Positions 19,112-29,450 of a DNA stretch of 64,000 nt are shown in pieces. Position numbers and translations under genes: made by a program. This DNA is from Stentor coeruleus (taxonomy: Eukaryota > Ciliophora > Heterotrichea > Heterotrichida > Stentoridae): positions 1 through 64,000 of the forward strand of contig MPUH01000175.1 in NCBI GenBank assembly GCA_001970955.1, written 5' to 3'. A model generated the notes under the pieces. It was given only the letters and a program-made list of their open reading frames with translations. It was not told the DNA's origin and made no database searches. Within the stretch, counting starts at the first letter, position 1, and the number at the start of each line of letters is the position of its first letter.

Positions 19112-22100
19112 TTAAACGAATCCAAACCCTTCTTTTCCTTCACTAACAGCGAATTTCAGTCTATTTTTCAAATATTCTTTACTTGGATATTCAGGCAAAT
19201 CCAACTGATTCATACAAGTATGGGCAGTAGGTAACCTATCCGTACTAGCAAAGCATTTATGTATCTGGAATTTCTGAAACCCTCCAATCCCTGGTAAAGC
19301 CTTAAACCCATCTAAAGGAACTTTACTCGACCCTGTAACAAATTGTATAAACTCTGCTCTTTCTTCTCTAGAAAACTCATTCAACACTTCCCACAACCAC
19401 AAAATGACTTGTGAATCTTCAGTATAATTATGATACTCAGTATTAACTCTTAAATCCTCTAAATCCACAGTAGGTAAACCACTAATCAAAAGTTCAAGTT
19501 CTTTACTATCAAAAATACTCACTAGTTCTAATGGAACTAATTCTTGAAACCCAGCATTAAATGCATCAATTTGCGCTTGGATACTTTTAGTCATTTTCGC
19601 ATTACATAATAATTTAATATAATCCATTTTATTCTGTTCAGTAACCCGTTTATTTTTCCCATCAGCGATAAGTTCTTTATTTATAACAGTTCCAAACTCT
19701 TCTTCTTCATAAGCAAAATAATATTCATGTAATTCGCTTTGATCTAAATTTATATCCATCAAGTACTTTAAACTTTTATAAAAGTCTACATCTAAATCTT
19801 CCATATCCTGATAAGTGACTTCTTGTCCTAAAATATGTTTATAAAAACTTCTTGTAAAATATAAATCAAGTGAATACCCATCACATAAAGCTTTTCCTAT
19901 TATCCTTCCTACAAACTTGAAAAATTGTATATGTTCAGAATTTATAGAACTCATTGAATTTGGTTGAAAACTTACCCCATTTGCTGATGGGATAAAAAGA
20001 GCGTAATTAGGGTTGAACATTTCTCTTGATAATAATTCATACCATTCTCTTGTTACTCCACCTGCATCAAGACCTTCTTCATTTACAAATTGTACTCGTA
20101 ATTTCCCATGCATTTCTACTGGACTTCGAACTTTTAATTGATGGAAACTATCCATAAAAACCTCATGTCTACGGACGTTAAGCTTAATATTATCATGACT
20201 TCCTCCACGACGAAGATCCCGTAAAGCTGATTTGAAATAAACTCGTTTGTTTTCGAAGTCAAGTAAAAATGGAAAACGTTTAACTAAAGTATTGAAAGTA
20301 TCAGTTAAAAGGTTTGGATTTTGTCTTATAAGTAAATTTATAACTTTTATATTTTTTTCAGTGAAAAAACGAAAAGTTTCACTTGATGCTCGATTGTAAT
20401 GGGATATGAAAAACCCTTCGATTAAAGGTAAAAGTTTGTTTAATATCGGGTTTGTCGTGCTTGCAAGTTGGGTTTCTTTTTTAGTAATTTCGCTTAAAAC
20501 AATAGTTAATGGGGTCCAAAGAAAGTCTATATCTTCAGCGATTTCCCCAACTCCAGTCATAACTTTACATAATCGAAGAAGTTGGATTTCTTTAAGCCCA
20601 TTAGGTGATGTTTCATATTTACTTAAATAATTCGCAATATCTTCACCTGTTGTTTTTATCTGATATCTTAATGCTTTAGCAACTTGTTCTTTATTAATTT
20701 CCATTTCTGAGAGTTTTGTCACAATTTCAACAACAATTTTTACTGTGGCTTCATTTAAACTTTCAAAGCTTAAAAGGCTACACAATCGGTCTATGGCTAA
20801 TTGATCTAAAGGAGGTATTTTTTTATTCAGTTTATTGACTATTGATGATATAAGTGATATTAATGGGGTTATATGTGATGTAGATGTTCTATATAAACTT
20901 TGATCCATAAGGCTTATAAGATCTTGAAAGCCTAAAGTATCTTCTGGATGTAAATTTTTTATTGATGTTAGAGTATATTTTACAGATGAAATTAAATCAA
21001 ATGATGCTTTTGGGTTACAAATAACTATATGTTGAAGAATATCTAATATTCTTATAGACACAATTGCATAAACTTTACTATAGTTTTCAAGGAAAGACTC
21101 AGAACCATATAAATGATTTGGAGGGAACTCGTGTCGATTATCTATATTTAACAAAAGGCTAATAAGCCCATCAAGGATTTTACTTCTGTTTTGTTGTTGT
21201 ACTGACATATCTAAAAATAATGATGAAAGAATATCTCTGCTTATTGGTGTTGATAAATATAAACCTTTAAATAATACTTCTAATAATGAATCTTCACATA
21301 CTGGTAAACTATTTGCCAGTTTTTCATCCATAACAATACTACTGATAATTTTCTCATCTTCAGCTGATTGTTTTTTCTTTGGTGCTTGTTGTCTACCTAA
21401 TAAATGATCCCTATGCATAAACCTTTCTTGAAGTAATTGTGCTTCAGCTACAAGTTCAGGTGGTAAACTACTTAAAAACTCTTCATTTGCTGTTAATAAT
21501 ACTTCACGTCTTAAATCAGGGGTTAAAGATGCGATAAAAGTTGCATTATCCACATCTTGTGCTTGTCTTTGTGGTGGCCTTTGTTGCATAATAACTTCAT
21601 TTCTAATATCAATTGGCAAAGCTTGCAAAAATTCTTCATTTGCAACATTATCATTTCTTGGTGGTCTTTGATACTGAGCAAGGATTTCGTTTCTAATATC
21701 TTCAGGTAAAGCTTCTAAAAAAGATGGGTCAATATCTTCAGGAACTTGACTTTTAATTTCTTCAGGTCTTAATCTTTGTTCTTCAACAGGTCTTAAAGGG
21801 TTTGAAACAATTGGTTCAGGTACTTCGGCGATTTCTTGAAAATTTTCTTCACTAACATTATCTTCTTCAACTAGTGGTTCTTCTTGAGCCATTTCTGATA
21901 ACTGCACTCCAAGCATTCTCATATAATCAGCAGATTCAGGGAATGTTCTGGCAAATACTGGTTCAGAAAGAGGCTCTTGTCTATAATAAGCCCTACTTCT
22001 TTGAAGTAAAAACTGAATAATATCATCCCCTTCGCTCTCACCCCACATAAGCGAACTGGGGAAATTCTCATCCTGGTCTCTAAAAATGCTCCTATAATTA

Positions 22101-25100
22101 ATATGAGGCCTTATATTTTCTTGTTCTAATAAAGCTCGTTCTGCCATAAAAAGCTCTTGTTGTCTATTTTCAAGTGCTCTTCTCGGGAACTCTTCTTCTT
22201 CTTCCTCCATATCATCAGCCCAAAAAGCTTCTGTATTCCAACTTTCAATAACAATATCATCCATCCTTCCATGATCTTCAGCACTTTCATTAGACCCTTC
22301 TTCATCATCATTTTCTTCATTATTTTCATTATCTTCATCATCTTCTAATTCTTCTTCTTCCTCAGGCACACTTTCTGGAGAATCTTCAGACAATTCTTCT
22401 TCATGAAAAGCTTCAATAGGTGCTTCTGAATATTCAGCAGGTTTTGATAATTTTAAAGCAAAATTCAGACTATATTTTATAAGAAGTTCAAGTGGTGCTA
22501 AAAGTAAATTAAACACTGAGCTTGCTTTTTTAAAATAAAGGTTTATACCTTTTACAGCTTCTGCTAATAGTTTTGGGATTGCATATTTTTCTAATGTGAG
22601 CATACGAGCTAGTTCTACTGAACCATTTGTAGCAAAAGGAGTTTTAGAAGGTTCACGAAGGACTTGCATTATTATAGTAGCAGCACAGCGGACTAGGGTC
22701 ATAGATTTTTCATTTTCAAACCAGTTTTTTTTAATATTTTCATTTAAAACATTTTGTATTTCCATAATGATTTTCTTCCTTGTTTTAATTACAGATGAGT
22801 TATTATCAAGGATTAAAATGTTATAAATTTCTGCTAATGGGGATTCAGGATTTTTATATGCTTGTTTTATTAGAAGGGCTTTAAGAAGTTTGACTGAAGA
22901 TTTTATCCAGTTTTGATAAATCCCTGAAGTTACTGATTTTTCTGAGTTTGGATAGCAAAAGAGGATTTTTTGGCTACTGATTTTTAAAGTGTAACGGAAT
23001 GGGATTATATTACGAACTAGGTGTGTTAGGAAATTTTTTGTTGTTAATGTTTCTGATAATGAGTCATAGGCTTGGATGTTTAAAATTATTAGGTCTGATA
23101 TAAGTTTTGGGTATGTTTGTAATATATCCCCTAGTAAAGATACAAATTTTTCACTGTTGAGATGATGATCACTTATACCTTGTTGCTCTTTATTAAATAC
23201 TTCGGCCAAGGCCTCAGCAAAAATTTTCACTGTGCCCCATTTTTCTCCTTGGATTTCTTTGCGATCTTTGTTACGTTCTACATAGACTTGGTCTTTACGG
23301 ATTATTATGCATGCATTTGATAGGGCTTGATTGAAAATTTCTCGGTTCCTTTCGCATTGGGTTTTGAAAGTTTTGAGGAAGGATTCTAAGAGCATTTTAC
23401 TCCCTATGGATTGGAGGAAGGACATTTCGAATGAACTTTGTAGGATACAAGGGTCTTCACAGAGCTGCCTGAGGAGGTTTGCCCAGCTTACCATAATGCT
23501 TTTATTCTGAGCATCAGGCTTAGTACTTCTTGCAAGAAGGAGCATTTTCAGTCCTCCAAGATGAAGAAATTCTTTAGCATATTCTTGAGTAAAAGTTACG
23601 GTATGAAGTAAATTTATAAGATTAATAAGCTCTGGTTCTTTTAAAATTATATCTGAAGACCTATAGTTGATTTCAATAATTTTAACTAATGCATGTACTA
23701 AATCAACTTTACAATCTTCACCTGATTTAATAAGTATATCCACAATTGAAAATACACTCCCAACCCAAGGTTCTTTAAGATTGACTTCATTAGCTTTACT
23801 TAAAAACCCAACAGCATGTTCCAAAAAGATATTCTCTTTAACAATTTCTAGTATTTCAGGGATATTTACAATTAAAGATTGCATAACTTGAATACTTGCA
23901 GCTAATTGTTCAAAAGACCCTTTAATTTTACTAAGAGACAGTTCAGCCATACCTGAAGTTATTTCAAACAAAGCACTTTCATCTAATAACTCATTAGCAA
24001 GTTTTCCTACAAGACAAAGCATCATAAGAGCTATATTGTCTTGCATTGGTTCATTTGTATTAGCAATTTTCACTAAAAGGTCCGAAATGCTTATCACCAG
24101 TGTTGGTATACAAGGAAGAGCATTAATAAGTTTCTGATGTAAATCCATAACCCTACCATTTTGCTGAGGTTCCGGATCATCTGCTAAATCCATAATTTCC
24201 GGATGTGTAAAAATCCATTCCATAGCAATTTCAATACTAGTTGTCCCTGTAGCAATCAAAGCTCTTTTAGCAACTTGAGGACTAAACCCCATATCAACTA
24301 AAGCTTTAACCCCTTTACTATCAACAGTCGGGATATCTTTTGTTAAATTCGACACAAGTTTAAGTATCTCAATTACCGACTTAGCAAAATGTACAGATAA
24401 AACCCCACATTCCATAAAATTCACTTTTTCCAACACTTCCAAAACCACTTCTTGCATTTTTTTCATAACTTTCACAGCACTTTCAGCACCCAAAACTTTT
24501 ATAACCTGTTGTCCATAATTAGACCCAGAATACTTCCCAGCTGCTAGACTTTCTAAAAACCTTCCAACTAAATTCCATAGTATCTGTAAAGCATTGACTA
24601 AATGATAATTATAATTCCCTTGTTCGAAAATTTGAAAAGATATTTTTTTCAGTTCAATTAAAAACTTAGAAAAAGTTTCAATTCCTCCTGATTGATAAAA
24701 TGATAATATAGTAACTGATGTTGCTGATTGTTCATGTAAGAGGATTCTCATAATATTAGAAATTTTCAATGCTAAATGATAAGCTGTTTGATATGTTAAT
24801 AAAGTATTTTCTGTTATGAGGTTTAGAGACTCTTCAGTAAGTTGAGTAAAAATTATCCCAAGGGTTTTGGTTATAAACAATGCAGCTTCTTCTTGAGCAG
24901 CTTGACGTGTTCTACTTGGTATTCTCATAGCAAGTCTGAATACTCTTCTTATAGTAAGTTGATATGAAAAATATAGATTTTCTTCAAAACTCTTTAAATC
25001 AGGGTTTTCTATTATAGATAAGTCAATACTTATATTAAACTTCTCACAAGGTTTATCAAGCATTTTTTCCGAACATAGCAAACGGGATTGTTCTGATATC

Positions 25101-27409
25101 AAAACCTTTAAAAGTACAGCTAATTGTTGTAGAAGATCAGCAAAATCTTTATAATTATTTGCAATTCCTACCCAGTTCTGAAGTATTACTCTTATTATTT
25201 CTAAATAACAATCCCCTTCAGTAAGTATATGAAGTAATGCTGGTTGAGATGATTCAGGGACTGAAGAAAAGTTTTTTATTGTCCCTAATGGACCTGTTAT
25301 ATCTTGAAGTCTTTGTGATTGGGATTTTAAAGATTCAAGGATTTTTGTTACAACTTGACTTAATAAACTTGAAGGTAAAGCTTTAAAACATGAAGTTAAT
25401 GAATAGAATTCATTGTTAAAAGATCTAGGCAAAATAGGTAGACGAAAAGATTCAATTATACCATCTAAGCCTCCTCTTAATATAAACTCTTTCATGATAT
25501 CAGTATTTGTGCTGAAAGTTTGACCAAAGAACTTGCCGATATTGGAAACTTTATTAAAGAATTTTTCTGTGTCTGAAGTATCTGAGGTTTTTAATGAGTT
25601 TATAAGTTTGATACACCCTTCAGTAACTTTTTCACGAGTATTTGACACTGATTGCATAAGTTCTTGTAAGCTTTCACCTATATTTGTTGCTATATTACTT
25701 GAAAAAAAACTTGGTTCTGAATCTCCAAGTGAGGTTATAAGATTTGTCACTATATTAGAATTTTCAATAATATGAGATCCATCTACATTAAAACCACATA
25801 TACATAAGAATCTTGATAGTATTTCAATAAGTCTTGGGTTGTTTGGAATTGAGTTTTCTAAAGATTCGACTAAGGAAATTATGACCCGGTTTGAAATCAA
25901 ATCGCTTACTAATCCTGTGTTTTCGTTTATAATCTGTGTGATTAGGCAAATCGACTCTTCGTAGATGTCGAATTTCTTTTTGATGAAACTTTCATTTAAG
26001 GCTGGCATGAGTTCGCTATCGACTATCATTCTAATCTCAGTATTTGCTGAACCTTGTACTGGGTCCCATTTGGTTAAAGCTGTTTTCATCATCAAAAGTA
26101 ATGATCGAATAACCCCAGCTCTTGAGGCACTAGTAATTTTTATCCCTGTATTCTCATCTATTTCTTCCAAATTCTCATTAAATTGTTTTATATGTGAAAT
26201 AACAAGTCCTAAAGATGTCTGAAGACCCTGTACTTCTTTAAACATATCCATTGAATGTGATAATAATGAACTAAGTATTTTCACTGCTTTAGTTAGTATC
26301 CTAGGATGTAACTGAGTTTCATGAGAATTCTTAAGTAACACAATCAAAGAACAAGTCACAGCAGGTAAATGAGAAGTATCCATCCTATGTTTTCCTTCAG
26401 CTATAGTACAAGTAAGATCTAAAACTGATACAATAAACTCAGGGTTATTCGAAGAAGTGATTTGTAAAGTTGACTTCATGGCAACTTCTCTAAGTAAACT
26501 AAGCATAAGTCCATTCCATGAGACAAAAATATCATGGGCAACAGTGGCTAATTGTGATTGAAAAGCATCATGACGTGATGATTCTAACATAGCTAAAATA
26601 CTAGATAATAAATTCACAGCGCTTATATGTACTTCAACAGTCTGTGGGGTTCTGATTAGTTCTGATATTGCAGGTAGAAGCCATATTTCTGGTAGGGTCT
26701 TGCAGAACTCTTGTATTAAAACTGAATCTGGATAAAGCTGTAAAAATACACTCAAAGCTTGAAGTTGGCATGCAACAATAAGAGGTCGGTCTATTAAGCT
26801 ATCTAAACTATCATTAGTCCTTTGCCGGTTAAGACATATGTACTTTAGATTATCAGGGATTTCTATATCACCATCAGATTGACCATAGGAAAACATGATT
26901 TTCTTTAATGGACAAGTCGAGCACATATCTTGTAAAGAAACCGGAGATGGGTTATTAAGATTTGTACCAAGGCCAAGGACATAAAGTTTATGAACAAGGT
27001 TTGAGTTTTTACTAGCTTTTGTTGACTTGGTCCCAGGCCCTGATGAGAGGATTCTTAAAAGCTTCAGAGCTTTGTAAACTACTGCCCAAGGCTGAAGATC
27101 AAGGATTTCAAGGACTTCATCAATTGAATTGTATAAGGATTTCGTATAAGTAGAGGATAATAAAATACATGAGAAGTCTAGAAGGCAGAGAAGGTTTGGG
27201 TAATTTTTAGACTCAGTAAATGATACTAATAAAGAGTCGATTCGGTTTAGAATGCCAATTATTCCGGATAAGTCATCAAGGTCTTCCCAATTCCATTGTT
27301 TTGTTTGAGATATCTCAGAGAGGAAGGCTTCGTCTGATAAACTTTGCAACCTTTTTACCCATTCTAGAACTGTATCAGGAGCAGAACTATTAGTCTCTAC
27401 AATCTTCAT
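19112..27409 (-). CDS. Giant HECT E3 ubiquitin ligase, HUWE1/TOM1/UPL1 type
   Basis: The 2765-residue protein is encoded without a visible intron. Frame extends upstream to a TTG at 27454, but the first ATG is at 27409. The N-terminal ~1000 residues are armadillo-like helices (DUF908/DUF913 region of HUWE1/UPL1). A UBA domain follows at ~1030-1070 (ALVDMGFSPQVAKRAL), then an acidic stretch (~1665-1740). Ubiquitin-binding UBM repeats lie at ~1880-1990 (FLEALPEDIRNEI, FLQALPIDIRNEV, FLSSLPPELVAEA). The HECT domain has MHGKLRVQFVNEEGLDAGG and ends with the catalytic Cys in LPTAHTCMNQLDLP (codon 19214-19216, residue 2732, 34 from the end, the usual spacing). Family members ubiquitinate histones, ribosomal and other surplus proteins. 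Key residues are intact, so it should be active. Confidence 0.96.
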   Translation of the reverse strand: MKIVETNSSAPDTVLEWVKRLQSLSDEAFLSEISQTKQWNWEDLDDLSGIIGILNRIDSLLVSFTESKNYPNLLCLLDFSCILLSSTYTKSLYNSIDEVLEILDLQPWAVVYKALKLLRILSSGPGTKSTKASKNSNLVHKLYVLGLGTNLNNPSPVSLQDMCSTCPLKKIMFSYGQSDGDIEIPDNLKYICLNRQRTNDSLDSLIDRPLIVACQLQALSVFLQLYPDSVLIQEFCKTLPEIWLLPAISELIRTPQTVEVHISAVNLLSSILAMLESSRHDAFQSQLATVAHDIFVSWNGLMLSLLREVAMKSTLQITSSNNPEFIVSVLDLTCTIAEGKHRMDTSHLPAVTCSLIVLLKNSHETQLHPRILTKAVKILSSLLSHSMDMFKEVQGLQTSLGLVISHIKQFNENLEEIDENTGIKITSASRAGVIRSLLLMMKTALTKWDPVQGSANTEIRMIVDSELMPALNESFIKKKFDIYEESICLITQIINENTGLVSDLISNRVIISLVESLENSIPNNPRLIEILSRFLCICGFNVDGSHIIENSNIVTNLITSLGDSEPSFFSSNIATNIGESLQELMQSVSNTREKVTEGCIKLINSLKTSDTSDTEKFFNKVSNIGKFFGQTFSTNTDIMKEFILRGGLDGIIESFRLPILPRSFNNEFYSLTSCFKALPSSLLSQVVTKILESLKSQSQRLQDITGPLGTIKNFSSVPESSQPALLHILTEGDCYLEIIRVILQNWVGIANNYKDFADLLQQLAVLLKVLISEQSRLLCSEKMLDKPCEKFNISIDLSIIENPDLKSFEENLYFSYQLTIRRVFRLAMRIPSRTRQAAQEEAALFITKTLGIIFTQLTEESLNLITENTLLTYQTAYHLALKISNIMRILLHEQSATSVTILSFYQSGGIETFSKFLIELKKISFQIFEQGNYNYHLVNALQILWNLVGRFLESLAAGKYSGSNYGQQVIKVLGAESAVKVMKKMQEVVLEVLEKVNFMECGVLSVHFAKSVIEILKLVSNLTKDIPTVDSKGVKALVDMGFSPQVAKRALIATGTTSIEIAMEWIFTHPEIMDLADDPEPQQNGRVMDLHQKLINALPCIPTLVISISDLLVKIANTNEPMQDNIALMMLCLVGKLANELLDESALFEITSGMAELSLSKIKGSFEQLAASIQVMQSLIVNIPEILEIVKENIFLEHAVGFLSKANEVNLKEPWVGSVFSIVDILIKSGEDCKVDLVHALVKIIEINYRSSDIILKEPELINLINLLHTVTFTQEYAKEFLHLGGLKMLLLARSTKPDAQNKSIMVSWANLLRQLCEDPCILQSSFEMSFLQSIGSKMLLESFLKTFKTQCERNREIFNQALSNACIIIRKDQVYVERNKDRKEIQGEKWGTVKIFAEALAEVFNKEQQGISDHHLNSEKFVSLLGDILQTYPKLISDLIILNIQAYDSLSETLTTKNFLTHLVRNIIPFRYTLKISSQKILFCYPNSEKSVTSGIYQNWIKSSVKLLKALLIKQAYKNPESPLAEIYNILILDNNSSVIKTRKKIIMEIQNVLNENIKKNWFENEKSMTLVRCAATIIMQVLREPSKTPFATNGSVELARMLTLEKYAIPKLLAEAVKGINLYFKKASSVFNLLLAPLELLIKYSLNFALKLSKPAEYSEAPIEAFHEEELSEDSPESVPEEEEELEDDEDNENNEENDDEEGSNESAEDHGRMDDIVIESWNTEAFWADDMEEEEEEFPRRALENRQQELFMAERALLEQENIRPHINYRSIFRDQDENFPSSLMWGESEGDDIIQFLLQRSRAYYRQEPLSEPVFARTFPESADYMRMLGVQLSEMAQEEPLVEEDNVSEENFQEIAEVPEPIVSNPLRPVEEQRLRPEEIKSQVPEDIDPSFLEALPEDIRNEILAQYQRPPRNDNVANEEFLQALPIDIRNEVIMQQRPPQRQAQDVDNATFIASLTPDLRREVLLTANEEFLSSLPPELVAEAQLLQERFMHRDHLLGRQQAPKKKQSAEDEKIISSIVMDEKLANSLPVCEDSLLEVLFKGLYLSTPISRDILSSLFLDMSVQQQNRSKILDGLISLLLNIDNRHEFPPNHLYGSESFLENYSKVYAIVSIRILDILQHIVICNPKASFDLISSVKYTLTSIKNLHPEDTLGFQDLISLMDQSLYRTSTSHITPLISLISSIVNKLNKKIPPLDQLAIDRLCSLLSFESLNEATVKIVVEIVTKLSEMEINKEQVAKALRYQIKTTGEDIANYLSKYETSPNGLKEIQLLRLCKVMTGVGEIAEDIDFLWTPLTIVLSEITKKETQLASTTNPILNKLLPLIEGFFISHYNRASSETFRFFTEKNIKVINLLIRQNPNLLTDTFNTLVKRFPFLLDFENKRVYFKSALRDLRRGGSHDNIKLNVRRHEVFMDSFHQLKVRSPVEMHGKLRVQFVNEEGLDAGGVTREWYELLSREMFNPNYALFIPSANGVSFQPNSMSSINSEHIQFFKFVGRIIGKALCDGYSLDLYFTRSFYKHILGQEVTYQDMEDLDVDFYKSLKYLMDINLDQSELHEYYFAYEEEEFGTVINKELIADGKNKRVTEQNKMDYIKLLCNAKMTKSIQAQIDAFNAGFQELVPLELVSIFDSKELELLISGLPTVDLEDLRVNTEYHNYTEDSQVILWLWEVLNEFSREERAEFIQFVTGSSKVPLDGFKALPGIGGFQKFQIHKCFASTDRLPTAHTCMNQLDLPEYPSKEYLKNRLKFAVSEGKEGFGFV

Positions 27410-28955
27410 ATTTACAATGTAGATATTTTTGAATAAGACCTGGTGTATTGACAAAAATAAAAGTTTGGTTTTTATAGGAAATTAGATTAGGGATGATTAT
27501 TATAAGTATAATTTGTAGTTTTTTTTAAGGCTTTTATGATATTTAGTATATAAGAAAATGTTTTGATTTTTAGAGGTATGAGAATTTTATATGGTAATAG
27601 CATTTTTATGAATATTTTCGACAGACAATCAGTTTATTAGTTTATAAATGCTAATGGAGTCTGAAGGATATAAGCAAAATTTAGATAAATTCAAGTGGTT
27701 TTAATATTGAAAAAATGTTTTAAAATCTGATAGTTTTATATGCAGTAGTTTAGACAAAATTAGAAGTTTATGAGAAAATAGATATATTTCTGAAACAGTT
27801 CTATGAAGTGGAGGGAACAGGAAATAGTTTTTTTGGATAAAATAAAGTTAGAGATTTTATTGGGAGAAGCATGAGGATGATATTTTTTAAATGTCTTGTT
27901 GAAGCATAGGATAAAAATATTATTATGTAATTAAACCAAAGTTCAAATGTTTGATGCAGAATCTAATTATGTTTGAACTTATGAGTATAAGAATATTTGC
28001 TGGGGAACTTTTTTTCATGTCCTTATAGAAAAAAGTATGATTTTAGCTAAGAGGAAATCTCCAAGATTTCATGAGTTTTTTAAAAAGCCTAATTATTAAT
28101 TTGACTTAAGACCTATTAATTTTTCAAAAATGTTTATAATCTTTAGCTATCTTGACCCAATGATAAAACTGTATCCAAAAATTTTATCCTATAAGCTTAT
28201 CAAAAATAAGTATTTAATGATAAATTTATTAAGTTAATATACAAAACATTTACATAAACAAATAAAATAAACTTTTTGGACTAAACAAGAAAAACTATCA
28301 AACATATGATCTTAATTTTAAAATAAAACAAAAAAACTACTTCTAAACTTCAGATTGAGCAACTATAAAGTTTTCCAATTTTTGATTTTCTAGATCAAGT
28401 CAGATATTTTTTTACTGATATTTTAGTCTTTCTAGGTTCTTGAAAGCCATATCCCATCTATTTGAAAAATCTTATCTAAAGTTTCATGATCTACAAACTA
28501 GCATTAGCTTTTTTCTTATTAAAGCAAACATTCTTCATTATATTTCATGAAAAATCTTCACCCATTATACTTTTTAATCAAAATAAATAACCCAAATAAA
28601 ATCATCTTATCAAAAACCTATAATAATAACTCATATTATCACTTCAATGCTTATAACCTTAACACAAAATCTCTATAAAAAATCCTTTTCACAATCAAAC
28701 TTAACCAAATGACTTCCAACTACCATAAAGCTATGCTAAATTCCCATAACAACATAAAACCCAAAACAAAAAAAATCCTCCAAATCTTTCTAAAGTTTTA
28801 AAAAAAATCAACTTCCAAAATAAAAATCCTACATCACCCAAAAATTCACTTTTACCCTAAAAAATATTCCCCATTTCTATGTAAAAAAAATACACTATCT
28901 ATATGTATTTTAGTAATATTTACCTAGTTTTAAACAAATAATTGGCTTAAAAATA
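27410..28955. other. Intergenic region with compositional switch
   Basis: 27410-28050 is C-poor on the plus strand (5' flank of the ligase). 28100-28950 is C-rich and G-poor on the plus strand (3' flank of the next minus-strand gene). No gene, repeat or RNA seen. Confidence 0.45.
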
Positions 28956-29450
28956 TTATTCTGATTCTAATGATAACTCAATATCCTTCTTTTGCATTTT
29001 ATTGCATTTTTGAAGGTGCTGAGGGATAAGATACTTGTTATAAAATTCTTTTCCGCATTTAGGGCATTGGCTTCGAGTTGTTTTTTGATGTACCTGTTTC
29101 ATGTGAAATTTTACAGCATATTTGTTTTTGAATTTTTTTTTGCAAAGAGTACACTTGGAATATTTGTATTTCGTTTCATGGACTTTACCACAATGTTGCA
29201 TGTACCCTTTTTCTGATTCGAAGAACAAGCAGCATTCATCGCATCGATAATCATTTTCGTGTATGGTGCTTATGTATTTCGCCCATTGGTCTTCTCCAAG
29301 ATGCTGCTTTAACTCTGATTCTTTTAAAAAATTAATTTTGCATAATGGACAAGCTGGATACTTTCTCTTTCTTGGGTATAGAATAATTGTAAGAGAAGTA
29401 GGTGGTGGTAGCAATGGCTGGCTTTCTTCTAGGAGACTTTGCTTACTCAT
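28956..29450 (-). CDS. C2H2 zinc-finger protein
   Basis: The 164-residue protein carries four Cys/His units in the second part: CPLCKINFLKESELKQH (first, irregular tail), CDECCLFFESEKGYMQHCGKVH, CTLCKKKFKNKYAVKFHMKQVH, and CPKCGKEFYNKYLIPQHLQKC, a C2HC variant at the end. Fingers two to four are close to the classic CxxC-x12-HxxxH spacing with Phe and Leu core residues. Basic linkers favour nucleic-acid binding. The N-terminal 30 residues are Pro/Leu-rich and unassigned. It is likely nuclear; the target is unknown. Confidence 0.85.
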   Translation of the reverse strand: MSKQSLLEESQPLLPPPTSLTIILYPRKRKYPACPLCKINFLKESELKQHLGEDQWAKYISTIHENDYRCDECCLFFESEKGYMQHCGKVHETKYKYSKCTLCKKKFKNKYAVKFHMKQVHQKTTRSQCPKCGKEFYNKYLIPQHLQKCNKMQKKDIELSLESE

